Positions 13,692 through 23,865 of a stretch of 64,000 bases of DNA are shown here, piece by piece. The DNA lies in NCBI GenBank assembly GCA_033558025.1, contig JAUCEF010000001.1, forward strand, positions 3,100,001 through 3,164,000, written 5' to 3'. The position numbers and the translations under genes were made by a program. This stretch comes from Phytophthora sp. 'mugwort' (taxonomy: Eukaryota; Oomycota; Peronosporomycetes; Peronosporales; Peronosporaceae). The stretch's first letter is position 1, and every line of letters begins with the position of its first letter. The notes beneath the pieces were generated by a model that searched no databases, was not told the origin of the DNA, and worked only from the letters and a program-made list of their open reading frames with translations.

Positions 13692-14168
13692 GTTTTAATG
13701 AGATATACCAGGCAAGCGTCTCTTCATGACTCTTAAAACAGTTTTAAACCTAAGAGGGAAGAAAGCTGCAGTTCGAGCTTAACAACTTGCCACAAAAATT
13801 CACTTAACATATACCATATAAAATACATACCAAAAAGAGCGGCAACCTTAACAGCTAAACACCGACGTAGTTCGCTCTTATCAGCACCAAAAGCACCGAA
13901 CGAATATCCATATCATGACTTTCCTCGAAGTGTTTACATCCTCTAGGGTCCGCATCGTGACCGTGACGAAATTAAAGATATCGTCTTCCCAGGGCGGGTC
14001 TGTCCCGAGTGGATTCAAGTCGCTTCGACCACGCGGACGGAGCTTCGTCGACTTGGCAGTACACTCGCCCGTCCCTCTTCTCTGGTGTAATTATTAAACG
14101 ACGCTCCGATTTGCGGCAGCTCCAGTGCTTCAGAGCTCGAAATTCCTTTGAAATCAACTGATCACGGA
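13692..14168. other. Intergenic, probable promoter of the giant gene
   Basis: No gene is supported. The first 170 bp upstream of the ATG at 13691 are A+T-rich and probably hold its promoter. Short open frames near 13915-14157 show no recognisable domain. Confidence 0.4.
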
Positions 14169-14572
14169 CTAGTGGGTGGGGGATTCAATCCGGAGCCACA
14201 TTTCGCCATCCTGTTCAAGCTCCTCGACGAATGCTCGAAGTGCTTGCACGGCCGCATAACGCGTGCCTGCTTTGCCTTGCGCGTTGACAGAGAATAAAGC
14301 GACAGTGATCGACGCGAGTCGCGTTCTCAGAGTCGATATGCGTTCCTTGCACTCGTTTCTACTGCGCTCGCAAACCATTTCACTCTGTCTTCGTGGGTTT
14401 CGTAGAGTTTCTGTAGATGAGCTGTCGGCCATCGTCCCGCAAACTTGAGCAGCTCTTCTTGGTACACCTTGACATCACCTCGACAGTGTACGAGAGTCGT
14501 GCTGGCCTTCTCCACTACCCACTTGGCAAACTCATTCTTGTCATTAAACCCAAAGACAACGAGCGCATTCAT
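14169..14572 (-). pseudogene. Frameshifted fragment of the VWA/GTPase family
   Basis: Starting at the ATG at 14572, 81 codons encode a segment with an F-A-K-W motif and an R-W-P motif. These resemble about residues 297-360 of the large GTPase/VWA protein at 17255-23692 and the matching part of the 391-aa protein at 23866-25041. A second frame (14432-14169) continues the same alignment (K-E-R-I, then A-L-F) to a stop at 14169, so one frameshift lies between about 14330 and 14430. The piece stops before the GTPase, Cys-rich, VWA and RING parts. A second copy of its promoter and first codons lies at 28475-28630. It could instead be a small two-exon gene, but I see no good splice pair. Confidence 0.55.
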
Positions 14573-15284
14573 GGTTTTGAAAGTTCTTTTGACTACTGAT
14601 GACTGGCTGAGTGAGTGATGCCTTGGGAAGAGACTACCATGTCCGACAGTTGGAATGGTATGACTGGAAATGACTACAAGAGAGAGCTTCGAGCTTTCTC
14701 CAGAGAAGTCGAAAAGGTTTGCCTAAAGTAACCTTTGTAGGTAGGACCTCCGAGCTGATGTACGAAAGTGCGGTGGGTTTAACGCTGTTTGAACGCGGAT
14801 ATCTCGGAGACGGATATAGCGCAGAGTACGAATTCAGTTAAGGAGAGTATAACTGTTGAACAGTACGCCGCTCATCGATAAAGAGGCAGTTGGTTAAGAA
14901 CCTGCAAGGTTATATGTTTCGGCGGGCTCAGTTTACCTGTTAGAAGTGTTTTCGTTTGAGTTAGCGTAATAAGTAAAGTCGTTTAAACAAAATGAAAATT
15001 TTCGCATTTAAGCAGCGTTTTGTTTAAATCAAAATCATGTCAAAACAAACAATATGATTTTGTTTCCTAAATCATGTCAAAAACAATATATATAGCATAA
15101 TGTATTGATTTTGTTTCCAAGTAGCAAGCAGCAATTTATGTTCTCAAATTTATCCGGCTAAAAAAGCTAATAAATAGCCAAGCAAGCGAATGCGTCACCG
15201 TCACCTGGTCAGCAGTTCGTCATGGCTAATTACTGCCCCTTTCCCCACCTGTGATTACACCCAAAAGGAAGCCTCACATCTACC
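14573..15284. other. A+T-rich intergenic region
   Basis: No gene is seen. The first 100 bp are the upstream region of the fragment at 14169-14572, because they are also duplicated at 28475. The rest is A+T-rich and contains the short repeats listed at 15034-15118. Confidence 0.45.
15034..15118. repeat. Short A+T-rich direct repeats
   Basis: ATCATGTCAAAA occurs at 15034-15045 and 15071-15082, and TGATTTTGTTTCC at 15055-15067 and 15106-15118, interleaved. This looks like an imperfect tandem unit of about 40-50 bp, perhaps the remains of a small non-autonomous transposon. No terminal repeats or target-site duplication were found. Confidence 0.5.
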
Positions 15285-15527
15285 ATAAAATATGTGCTTC
15301 ACAACCAACCTTCTGGGCAGCACTTCGGCCTTTCTCAGTACAGTGAGTCGCCGTAGCCACACGTTCCTCAAATCCGATGTCACTGACAAATCTTCTCAAT
15401 CTACCGGAGGAGAACACGATAGACGAGTTCACTGACGAAAACTTCTGCGATGCCGTGGGGGCGGGGGGAGGTACGGAGGGCGTGCAGCAGGAATCGTTCA
15501 CTCCTGATGTCGAGCTTGAGACTGAAA
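15285..15527 (+). mobile_element. 5' fragment of a DIRS-like element
   Basis: The stretch from 15290 to about 15525 resembles, on the opposite strand, 61250-61470 at the 5' end of the DIRS-like element on the right. Both share a CTTCACAACCAAC segment, an ATG followed by a Leu-Pro-Glu-Glu / Thr-Ile-Asp-Glu peptide, and a GVQQESFTP peptide. Identity looks near 80 percent by eye. Similarity stops at GAGACTGAA, directly before the duplicated unit that begins at 15528. The frame from 15377 runs into the duplicated unit and stops at 15589. Confidence 0.6.
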
Positions 15528-18500
15528 ACACAATTGGATCACCTCAAGTGTCCGCGCTGCTTCAACGGGCAAGTCGGGCAGGTCTGTGAGGGGGCTTCGT
15601 GAGATGCAGCGAGAGCTACGAGAGGAGCTAGGCGAGGGAGCAAGGACATAGGTAGCCAATTTTCTCGCTGGAATTCTTCGGACATCCTGCACAAAAGTGA
15701 CTTTCCTATAAAGGAATATACCGGTAGTTTGTATTCCATGTTCATTCAAAGGGTGAGAGGGAACAACTACTTAATTAAGTAGGATTGGATCCTTCTCATT
15801 CTTGTTGAGCGTGTATTCCAAAAGTAGGGATTCACATTGAGGGGCTCATCTGTACCAATAACTGCGAATTCTACTAATGACGCCTCCCCGATACGTGCGT
15901 GGCTGCGTAGTGCACGCGCCGTCGCGCGGCCGTATCGACTTGTTGGAGGACGCCTTCATGTCCATCGACCCATCGAGCGGTCGCATCGACGTCTTCCACC
16001 CTCAGATCGAGGCTGCCGACCTGGAGCTGCTGGCAACGAGTCCTCAAAGTTCCGTCCTCACTCTCCTCAAGGGCCAGCAGTTCCTCATGCCAGGCTTCGT
16101 AGACACGCACGTGCACGCGCCGCAATTCTCCTTTATGGGGACAGCTACCGACGTTCCTCTCATGCAGTGGCTGGAAAAGTACACGTTTCCGACGGAGCGA
16201 GGCTTCGCGGACGCGAATGTTGCTACCAAATGGTATTCCAAGTTACTGGACAGGATGCTAAGCGAGGGGATCACCACAGCTCAATATTTCGCTACAATCC
16301 ACGTGGAAGCCACCAAGATATTGGCGGATCTAGTGGAGCATCGGGGTCAAAGAGGTTTGATCGGTCTTGTGTCTATGGATCAGAACGCCCCCGCGACGTA
16401 CGTGTCTTCAAGTACTGCCGATTGTCTGGCAGAAGCGGAAGAGTTTATCAAGTACGTGCTGAGTAAGAGGAACGAGCTAGTGCTGCCTGTTGTTACTCCA
16501 AGGTTCGTGCCGACGTGTTCTCTAGAGCTTATGAAGGGGCTCGGAGCCTTGGCGACCAAGTACGACGTCCATGTGCAGTCCCATATCGCTGAGTCTAAAG
16601 ATGAAGAAGCTTTCGTCGAGATGCTGCACCCTGGACAGAGAGATACTGAGCTATTACAAGCAGCGGGACTGTTGACAGATAAGAGCTGCATGGCACATGC
16701 TGTCCACCTGTGTGAGGACGAGCTGAACGTGTTGCGACGCACGGGGACGGCGCTTGCTTGTTGTCCCTTGTCCAATTTTTTCTTTGCCAATGGACTATTG
16801 GATCTGAGAAAAGTGCTGGACAAAGGAGTGGACGTCGGACTGGGCACGGACATTGCGGGTGGATACTCACCGAGTATACTACGTGCGATTCAGACTAGTG
16901 TACTGACGATCAAAGCGCTGGAGATTCACGAGGGCATGTCCAGTGACCCGACGCAGCCATTTGATTTCAAGGATGCCTTCTGGCTTGCGACAATGGGTGG
17001 CGCCAAGGCGTTGAGGCTCGAGAACGACACGGGCAGCTTCGTCGTGGGCAAATGCTTTGATGCAGTTCTCGTGGACGTGAATCGTGGCCACAATGTGGAC
17101 ATCTCTGAGCACGACACACTGCTTGATGTATTCCAGAAGGTCATTCACAATGCAGATACCCGCAATTTTAGAAAAGTTTTCGTGAAAGGTAAAATAGTAT
17201 ATGAAAACACTGTGTAAAACGTGTAACAAGACAACTTTGTTTCGTGCAACAATCTCAAGTCGAAATTTCACGGCGACACGACGGACAGCGAGCGGTCTCT
17301 CCGTCCTGCTCGGCATTACGTACCAGTACCTCCAAGCACGCCTTGTGGAGCTCATGACCACATCCGTCCAGCTTTACCGTCTCACCCGAGGCCAAGTCTT
17401 GGCTACAGATGACGCAGTTCCGTTCATGATCCGGTTTCGCCAGTGCCAGACCCGCACGTGTGCTCAACGAAGCCGAGATACTGAAGAACGTTGCCTTGAG
17501 CTCATTGCCCGTTAGAACGTGGTGATACGTCCCACCCAATTTCTCAGCAACACGCTCCAACATATTCAAGTTGATACTTCCAAAGCCGACCGCAAACGCC
17601 TGAAGTCCATTCTTCTCGTAGCAGCTCCTGATGTGCATTGCGAGTTCTTCACCTTGAAGCGGATCACACGGATGCCCGTCACTGAAGAACACCACAGTTG
17701 GCTTGTACACGTCGAAATTCACTCGCGATAGTACCTCATTGGCAGCACGAAGTCCCGCAGCGTAATTGGTCCCTCCACCACGGTACGTGAGCGTAGCAGT
17801 CGTCATTGTCGTGATGTTTTGCGCTTCGTAGACAATCTGCGCGTAGCTGTCGAACGTGACAACCGATACTAAGTCCAGTGACGCTCCGTCCGCGATGCGA
17901 TTGTACACGTATTCCTTCCACGCAGCCATGAGATCACTCCAAGGTCGTCCACTCATCGATCCCGAGCAGTCCAATACAAACACGTGGTGCATCTTGCCAC
18001 CACTTGCCACATGCGAGCACTCAAACTTGTGTCCGCTCACATACGTGAACCCGTCAAAGCCCGAGCGCGGCTTCGTTTCAGCCTTGTGCCAAGCTGGAAG
18101 CATACAAAACGAAGGTTTGTCGTCATGGTCGGGCGCGTCACACTGGTACGCGCATTTGCCAAACAATTCGAGCTCCATCTGCGACGTACACGGATCTTCC
18201 CAGCCTAAAGTCTTCCAGAACTGTTCATGCAGCACTTCATCCGTCTCCTTCGTTGGCTTTGGCTCCAACTCGCGCGTACAGTGACGACGTTGATCAGTGG
18301 AGCTTCCAGAATACACACACGTCTCTTTGCTACCTTGTTCACAGTCCAGATAGTGCACGTGTTCGCGACCCATTTTCGAGCAGTACAAGTTGCACATCTC
18401 GGCGATTCCCAGCTCGCCAGCCTTGTACTTGCGCTCTTCGATGTCAATCTCCTCTGCATCTGACAAAAAGTACGTGTTCCGCATATTCCCGTGCGACGTC

Positions 18501-19702
18501 GTGTGGGAACCAAAATGACCGAATTTCTTCTTACAGAAGTAGCTGCAGCACGGACAACGTACGTCACAATAGTGAATAACTGCGTCTTCTTCCTCACTTT
18601 CTTCACAGAGACAAGTGTGGACACCTTGGTGCATCTTCTGGCCAGGTGGGAGCTGCTTCGTACACTTCTTTCGTGCTCCATTCATCTCTTGAAAAGTGAA
18701 TTGAAAACTGCTACGCGCACCGGTGAACGTCTTGGACGATTGTTTCAGAAACACATCAACTCGACAAATGCCATTCTCCTGGCACATGGCTTGACACTCG
18801 TGGCCATTACCACACATGTGTACTACTGGAGCTTCCGACGCCGCGTCAAACGTGGTGGACTCTTTTTCATCGCCATTTTCCACCGAGAAAACCACTGCAA
18901 CGTCCACTTGGCCGTGGAAATGGTTCATCGAGCCACAGACTTCGTTGCATCCATCCATGACGCACGGCTGCATACAACGAACCTCCACACATTTGTGAGC
19001 AGTATGTGGCTCTTCCACATTCAACACACAGCGTCCCGAACACCTTTGAGCCGAACATACCTCCCCACACGTGTGAATAGGTACGTCACACTTGTGGAGA
19101 GCAAGGTGGCCACGTTTTAACGAACAATTCTTTCCACAATTAGGCGAGTTCGCCATACAACACTCTTGCCCGCACGTGTGGTCTCCATCCTGACACTCAC
19201 ATTTGCCTTCGTGGCCTGCTTCTTTGTCACAAGGAGGTGTTTTACCAAAGCATTCACTGCTCTCACAATACTCACAACGCCCAGCACAAACGTGATTTCC
19301 TCCACAATCATGTCGAGTGCCTGGATGAGCAGCAGCTTCCATGCAGCCAAGTCGACAGTCGTCACAAATGCTTTGACAGCGCGTAAAAAGCATCTGGAAA
19401 CGGCCCAAAAATTGTTGTTCCAGAGTTTTCCACTCTTCGGGTACTCGACCTCCCAGCATTTGCTTGACCCAGAGCGAGATTCGAGCTTTACGGCGCCGCA
19501 CAACGAACGCTAAAAACGCGTCAAAGTCAGCTACAAGTTCTCGCGATACTTTGCCACCTTTCAGACTCGCATTCGACTGTAAAAACAGTCGAAGAAGCTG
19601 TTTAATCGCTTTATCAACGTACAAAATAGTATCGTCACTGGTCGAAAAGCAGTCAAATCCAAGATCAATCTCCCAGTCCAACAATGCGTCAAGATCTACA
19701 AC
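15528..19702. repeat. Left arm of a 4,175-bp inverted duplication
   Basis: This segment matches the reverse complement of 50829-55003 over its full length, with equal length and about nine substitutions seen by eye (near 99.8 percent). It contains the whole guanine deaminase gene and the C-terminal 815 codons of the GTPase/VWA/RING gene. The left arm looks ancestral because here the large gene is complete. Confidence 0.9.
15877..17217 (+). CDS. GDA: Guanine deaminase
   Basis: Cytosolic zinc amidohydrolase that turns guanine into xanthine and ammonia in purine catabolism. The protein is 446 aa, the normal length of the family. The metal ligands are visible: H78 and H80 in PGFVDTHVHAP, H236 with E239 in SHIAE, H274/H277 in MAHAVHL, and D325 in GLGTDIAGG. 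The start is an ATG in a good position before the first strand of the composite domain, and no earlier in-frame ATG fits better. The stop lies only 37 bp from the stop of the convergent large gene, so their 3' untranslated regions must overlap or be extremely short. A second complete copy lies at 53314-54654, differing at residues 284 (N/D) and 334 (I/M). Confidence 0.93.
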   Translation: MTPPRYVRGCVVHAPSRGRIDLLEDAFMSIDPSSGRIDVFHPQIEAADLELLATSPQSSVLTLLKGQQFLMPGFVDTHVHAPQFSFMGTATDVPLMQWLEKYTFPTERGFADANVATKWYSKLLDRMLSEGITTAQYFATIHVEATKILADLVEHRGQRGLIGLVSMDQNAPATYVSSSTADCLAEAEEFIKYVLSKRNELVLPVVTPRFVPTCSLELMKGLGALATKYDVHVQSHIAESKDEEAFVEMLHPGQRDTELLQAAGLLTDKSCMAHAVHLCEDELNVLRRTGTALACCPLSNFFFANGLLDLRKVLDKGVDVGLGTDIAGGYSPSILRAIQTSVLTIKALEIHEGMSSDPTQPFDFKDAFWLATMGGAKALRLENDTGSFVVGKCFDAVLVDVNRGHNVDISEHDTLLDVFQKVIHNADTRNFRKVFVKGKIVYENTV

Positions 19703-22700
19703 TTCATTCAAACGACTCCATTTCTCACTTAGCGCAGGAGATTCCTCCATCATCGTCTTCAAGTCGACATTGATCACTTTTCCAGTACGAGCCACGACAA
19801 TTTCTTCCTTCAAATACGACGCAATATTTTCTTTCCTTGATACATATTCCTGGGGGATAATACAACCCGTTCGCACCAATCCAGCGAGTTTCGAGCTGAT
19901 TTCAGACAATTGAAACTGCTTCGCACCTTCATCCAGTGACGTCCAGTCGAGAATCGCAATTTTGGCAAGTACCAAGCGGATACAGTTTAAAAACATTTTG
20001 CCACTTTGAAAGCCGGCGGATTCCACATTACACAATGAATTTTCGATAAAATTCTGTGCGTGCATAAGCGAGTAGTAATAATTTATTGTACCCAATGGTG
20101 GCGAACAGTTAATATCCAGCTGGCCAGAGTACAAATCAAGCAGGAAATTGCTCTCCTTGTTGGCTCCCACGAGCTTCTGAAACTTGACGACAAATTCATC
20201 CAATACTCCCTTGTGGTCATTCGGGTTGACATCCTTAACGGACATGTACAGTTTGCCACGAAACAGACTCAGATCTCCCTTAATCAAAGCCACTCCTTTC
20301 TGGAATCGACCAAATAATTCATCAATTTCCTTATCATAACGCATTTCCATTCGAAAAATAGTAAACATGGAGATGGACGCGTTTAAAACAGACAGGAAAA
20401 CATCCTCCTGTTCCGTACGTTCAAACGACCCCAACCCTTCAAAGTCGAGCACTATTAGCAGCACTTTTCTCGGCAAAATACGGATCGACATCCAAGCTCC
20501 GTCCGTGCAGCGAGCGCCGGCAATAGCAAACGACGACCCCGTCAAATGATTCAGTAAATAACTTTTGCCTGTCGATTGTTTCCCCATTGAAGTAATCACG
20601 ATACAGCGACCTTGCCACGACTCAAGTAAAGGTGACAATAAGCCAAATCGAATAGATCGTGCAATGTCAACAGCTTGAAAGCTCTGCGACTGGTTCGTCA
20701 TAGACGTCGCCTTCCCATTTGTCATGACGGTAAGAGAGTTCGCTTCCGCTCGACAAATTTGGATCGGTACAAACGTGATTAATTCCTGAAGAAATGCTCG
20801 GATAGATTGGGTATCGATGTTGTACGTGGAAGTACTGGACGTCGTTTTAAACACCAAGTCTCGAGCTAAATCCATGCCACCCAGAGGTTTATTCAGCTTC
20901 CGTAGATCTCTCATCAAGATCTGGAAGAAATACCGGCAATTGTCTTCAATCCGTGCCGTCCCAGCGCTGTACGTCACATGCAGCTTCAATGTCGCTCGAG
21001 TGTCCTCGACGCCTTGAATTAAACCACGGACAGGGAACTTCTCGTACGTGTGGTAAAAGACTCGAAGCCAGTGACCCACCTCCTCTGCTTCACGTTCCGA
21101 TTTACTGCCATTCACTGCGTGCTCCTTTGAGTGTTGAATTCGAAAAAATTCACTGCGTACTGTCACTGTAAGACGAAAGACGTACACTTTCTTCTTCTCT
21201 TTATTCACTGCGAACACTAAGTCGTCAAAACATTGTACGGATAAACCCTTCATATGAAGCACCACATCTCCAACATAATTCACGGGAATAGCACGGAAAT
21301 CTTCGCTCGCCACGGCAAAAAACTCGGAATTGTGCTGGTCTTGACTCAAATCTTCGCTCTCAGATATCCTCACCAAACCTAGCACCATATTGTCCGCAGT
21401 CGCGAACATCGACCCCTTCGACAGATCAGCGCCCGACGCCATAATTTGTACAGCTCGAGACGTTTGCTGGTTTTTGAGATTCACCGACTGGATCGATCCA
21501 TTCCTGTCCGTCGCATACAACGTCCCATCCACGACTAAAACCTGTGCTACTGGAAGAGTCAACGACGTTCGCAACGACAATTCAACTCGTTTATAAATCT
21601 CCAACGACGTAAACGTCTCGTTAAAACGATACAACATGACCCGACCACCTTCCTCGACAAATGCCACGACCCGTTCATGAACGTTAAAGTCACATAACGA
21701 AGCATTTCGACCAAATGAGCGACTAATCGATACCTTCCCGACATTATCATGGTACCACGAGCGTTCAAGCGGGAAATCAACATGTTCGACCAGCGTCCCA
21801 TTCAAAGACGTCGTCACCAACACCACACAGTGAGTTTTTACAGTAAAAACCTCTAGAATTTTGGCATCAGGTTGCAAACGATGAGTACCAAGCTCCAGTG
21901 TCTTAAACGTTCCATTGTCATTCGACATGAGCTTCACCACCTTCAACTGATCCGTCGCAGGTTCCCAATGCTCTTCCTCAACATTACAGTAAATCGTCAT
22001 CTGGCGGACTCGTAACCGGAGCTTCGTCATAAGACCCCCTTCATGTTCACGCCACGTGACAAGCAGCTTGTCAAAAGCTTCCGACACAAATTTGTTCATA
22101 TCATCTTCACACGATTGACGAAGAGATTTCTCCGTTTCCTCACATGAAGTAACCACCGTCACCTTGTCAGTGATATTCAAGACATTCTCCACAGCGTTAA
22201 ACCACACTCGCTTGGCTTCATGCAACGGTTCAGCGAGACACTGGCGGAATTTATCCGTCACATAAACGAACTCCAAGTCGCCTTGTTGTGTCAGGAATTT
22301 CTCTATCTTTTTCCACGTTCGACCGACAAAACCGTCATTTTCCAGGGTAATTTTCTTCTCGGACACGGTCATTTCATCCAAAATTTTCACCAAAACATTT
22401 TCAGCTTCAGTCGTATCCGAATCACTTGCTAGACGCTCACGGAACGAAATGGCCAATGGTTTCACGTGCTTCTTGAGTCGCAATGGCAACGTCAACACAA
22501 CTTTCGTGATGGGATCTACTTGACTCCAAATGTTACGATTCGATTGAACTTTTTGCACGTATTCATTCAGCTTCACAAACGCCGGCTCCGTCTTCGACGC
22601 TTTGTACAATACATCCACGTCAAACAAGGCGTCAATGTGACTTAAAAGTGTCGCACGATATTCCTCAATCTGTGCTTGTACTCGGTCTTTGGCTTGAGCA

Positions 22701-23692
22701 ATCGAAGCTTCGAGACTCCGTTCCAGCTCATCCTGCACACGCTTCAGCTCCGTCTCAGGCCATCGCTCACTGGCCTTTAATAATCCATTACGGAACTCCA
22801 ACAAGTTTACTGAATCAAATTCGAGTCGTAGATTGCGTTGCTTCGACTCATTCTTCAACCACTTTGCGAACTCTGTCACACTGTTAAAGCTTTCAATTTT
22901 CGACTCGGTCCGTCTCGTTGCTGGCGCAGCTTCTACCATGGAATATGCTGGATAACTTCCCTTCAACAACTCAACATTCGAGCTCCTCGATAACAAAATG
23001 TCTGCTACTTGTTCACACTCGACGGCATCTTTCTGCTCCTCTTGTCGCTCGACGTGGAACGCGACGGAAAACGACTTCCAGGCGTCCAAATTAGTGCAAT
23101 TCATCGACGTCACCGCTCGATCAAGTGCCTCAATATCTCCAGACGACAGACAACACACCATATCCGAGCTTAAACACGTCAAAAACCGGAGCACATATGT
23201 CGCCGTCTCTCGTAGTCGCGACTTCCCAAACAAATCCTCTTGAATCCATCCGAACACTATCAACACGTCCGTATCCTGGTCCTTCTGAGCGACGCAGTAA
23301 ATGCCCTGGTCTTCCGTCTTCAAGTTGCTCTCCATCTCGTCCGACCAGTAGCCACCTCGCTCCAGCTCGCACTTTACAGCGTCTTGTTTACCAAATAAAG
23401 TGCTTACTTTCACTCGACCAGCTTCGCGCGTCTCGTCCGTGACAAAGATCTCCTTCCGGAGAAACAGAGCGAAATCGTCGTCAAATTCTCGCGCTTCCAG
23501 CATTTCCAGCTCAAAATCTTTGGGGTTCACTGATGACAACATCCCGAGGGCACAGCTCAGACGCATCACTTCCAGCTCTTCCAGCACGGGTTTTATCACC
23601 TGGACATCGTTTTGAACCTCGGGAATTAAACTCAACAGACGGAAACAGTGCGAGCTGATCAGCTTCTTCTTGACGCCGAGATTCAAACGCAT
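17255..23692 (-). CDS. Very large GTPase / Cys-rich / VWA / RING protein
   Basis: Single-exon protein of about 2,145 aa from the ATG at 23692. The frame is open to 23773, but that extension starts at TTG. Counting from 23773: the N-terminal 1,000 residues have no known domain. A dynamin/GBP-like or VLIG-like GTPase follows, with G1 GKQSTGKS at about 1061 and a DFEGLGS G3 at about 1112. Residues 1468-1890 are Cys/His-rich with many C-x3-C and H-x-C pairs and probably bind zinc. A von Willebrand A domain (about 1925-2100) has an intact DCSGSMSG MIDAS. A RING finger (2120-2167) ends in CPSC. The RING suggests E3 ubiquitin ligase activity, and the GTPase resembles self-assembling immune-type GTPases. 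Both roles are family-based inference. The last 815 codons are duplicated at 50829-53276. Confidence 0.8.
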   Translation of the reverse strand: MRLNLGVKKKLISSHCFRLLSLIPEVQNDVQVIKPVLEELEVMRLSCALGMLSSVNPKDFELEMLEAREFDDDFALFLRKEIFVTDETREAGRVKVSTLFGKQDAVKCELERGGYWSDEMESNLKTEDQGIYCVAQKDQDTDVLIVFGWIQEDLFGKSRLRETATYVLRFLTCLSSDMVCCLSSGDIEALDRAVTSMNCTNLDAWKSFSVAFHVERQEEQKDAVECEQVADILLSRSSNVELLKGSYPAYSMVEAAPATRRTESKIESFNSVTEFAKWLKNESKQRNLRLEFDSVNLLEFRNGLLKASERWPETELKRVQDELERSLEASIAQAKDRVQAQIEEYRATLLSHIDALFDVDVLYKASKTEPAFVKLNEYVQKVQSNRNIWSQVDPITKVVLTLPLRLKKHVKPLAISFRERLASDSDTTEAENVLVKILDEMTVSEKKITLENDGFVGRTWKKIEKFLTQQGDLEFVYVTDKFRQCLAEPLHEAKRVWFNAVENVLNITDKVTVVTSCEETEKSLRQSCEDDMNKFVSEAFDKLLVTWREHEGGLMTKLRLRVRQMTIYCNVEEEHWEPATDQLKVVKLMSNDNGTFKTLELGTHRLQPDAKILEVFTVKTHCVVLVTTSLNGTLVEHVDFPLERSWYHDNVGKVSISRSFGRNASLCDFNVHERVVAFVEEGGRVMLYRFNETFTSLEIYKRVELSLRTSLTLPVAQVLVVDGTLYATDRNGSIQSVNLKNQQTSRAVQIMASGADLSKGSMFATADNMVLGLVRISESEDLSQDQHNSEFFAVASEDFRAIPVNYVGDVVLHMKGLSVQCFDDLVFAVNKEKKKVYVFRLTVTVRSEFFRIQHSKEHAVNGSKSEREAEEVGHWLRVFYHTYEKFPVRGLIQGVEDTRATLKLHVTYSAGTARIEDNCRYFFQILMRDLRKLNKPLGGMDLARDLVFKTTSSTSTYNIDTQSIRAFLQELITFVPIQICRAEANSLTVMTNGKATSMTNQSQSFQAVDIARSIRFGLLSPLLESWQGRCIVITSMGKQSTGKSYLLNHLTGSSFAIAGARCTDGAWMSIRILPRKVLLIVLDFEGLGSFERTEQEDVFLSVLNASISMFTIFRMEMRYDKEIDELFGRFQKGVALIKGDLSLFRGKLYMSVKDVNPNDHKGVLDEFVVKFQKLVGANKESNFLLDLYSGQLDINCSPPLGTINYYYSLMHAQNFIENSLCNVESAGFQSGKMFLNCIRLVLAKIAILDWTSLDEGAKQFQLSEISSKLAGLVRTGCIIPQEYVSRKENIASYLKEEIVVARTGKVINVDLKTMMEESPALSEKWSRLNEVVDLDALLDWEIDLGFDCFSTSDDTILYVDKAIKQLLRLFLQSNASLKGGKVSRELVADFDAFLAFVVRRRKARISLWVKQMLGGRVPEEWKTLEQQFLGRFQMLFTRCQSICDDCRLGCMEAAAHPGTRHDCGGNHVCAGRCEYCESSECFGKTPPCDKEAGHEGKCECQDGDHTCGQECCMANSPNCGKNCSLKRGHLALHKCDVPIHTCGEVCSAQRCSGRCVLNVEEPHTAHKCVEVRCMQPCVMDGCNEVCGSMNHFHGQVDVAVVFSVENGDEKESTTFDAASEAPVVHMCGNGHECQAMCQENGICRVDVFLKQSSKTFTGARSSFQFTFQEMNGARKKCTKQLPPGQKMHQGVHTCLCEESEEEDAVIHYCDVRCPCCSYFCKKKFGHFGSHTTSHGNMRNTYFLSDAEEIDIEERKYKAGELGIAEMCNLYCSKMGREHVHYLDCEQGSKETCVYSGSSTDQRRHCTRELEPKPTKETDEVLHEQFWKTLGWEDPCTSQMELELFGKCAYQCDAPDHDDKPSFCMLPAWHKAETKPRSGFDGFTYVSGHKFECSHVASGGKMHHVFVLDCSGSMSGRPWSDLMAAWKEYVYNRIADGASLDLVSVVTFDSYAQIVYEAQNITTMTTATLTYRGGGTNYAAGLRAANEVLSRVNFDVYKPTVVFFSDGHPCDPLQGEELAMHIRSCYEKNGLQAFAVGFGSINLNMLERVAEKLGGTYHHVLTGNELKATFFSISASLSTRAGLALAKPDHERNCVICSQDLASGETVKLDGCGHELHKACLEVLVRNAEQDGETARCPSCRREIST

Positions 23693-23865
23693 GCTCGGAC
23701 TTGTTGACTCGGAGACTTTGTCAAGAATGGGCAAGCTCACGAGTCTTTCTCTTTGAGAATTGGGACCCGACAACGAGAGATTCCAACGGTGGCACGACCA
23801 GACAGTTGACAGTTATTGACCATGCAGACAATTCCTTGAAAACTCGACCAAGTGACTGAATTACT

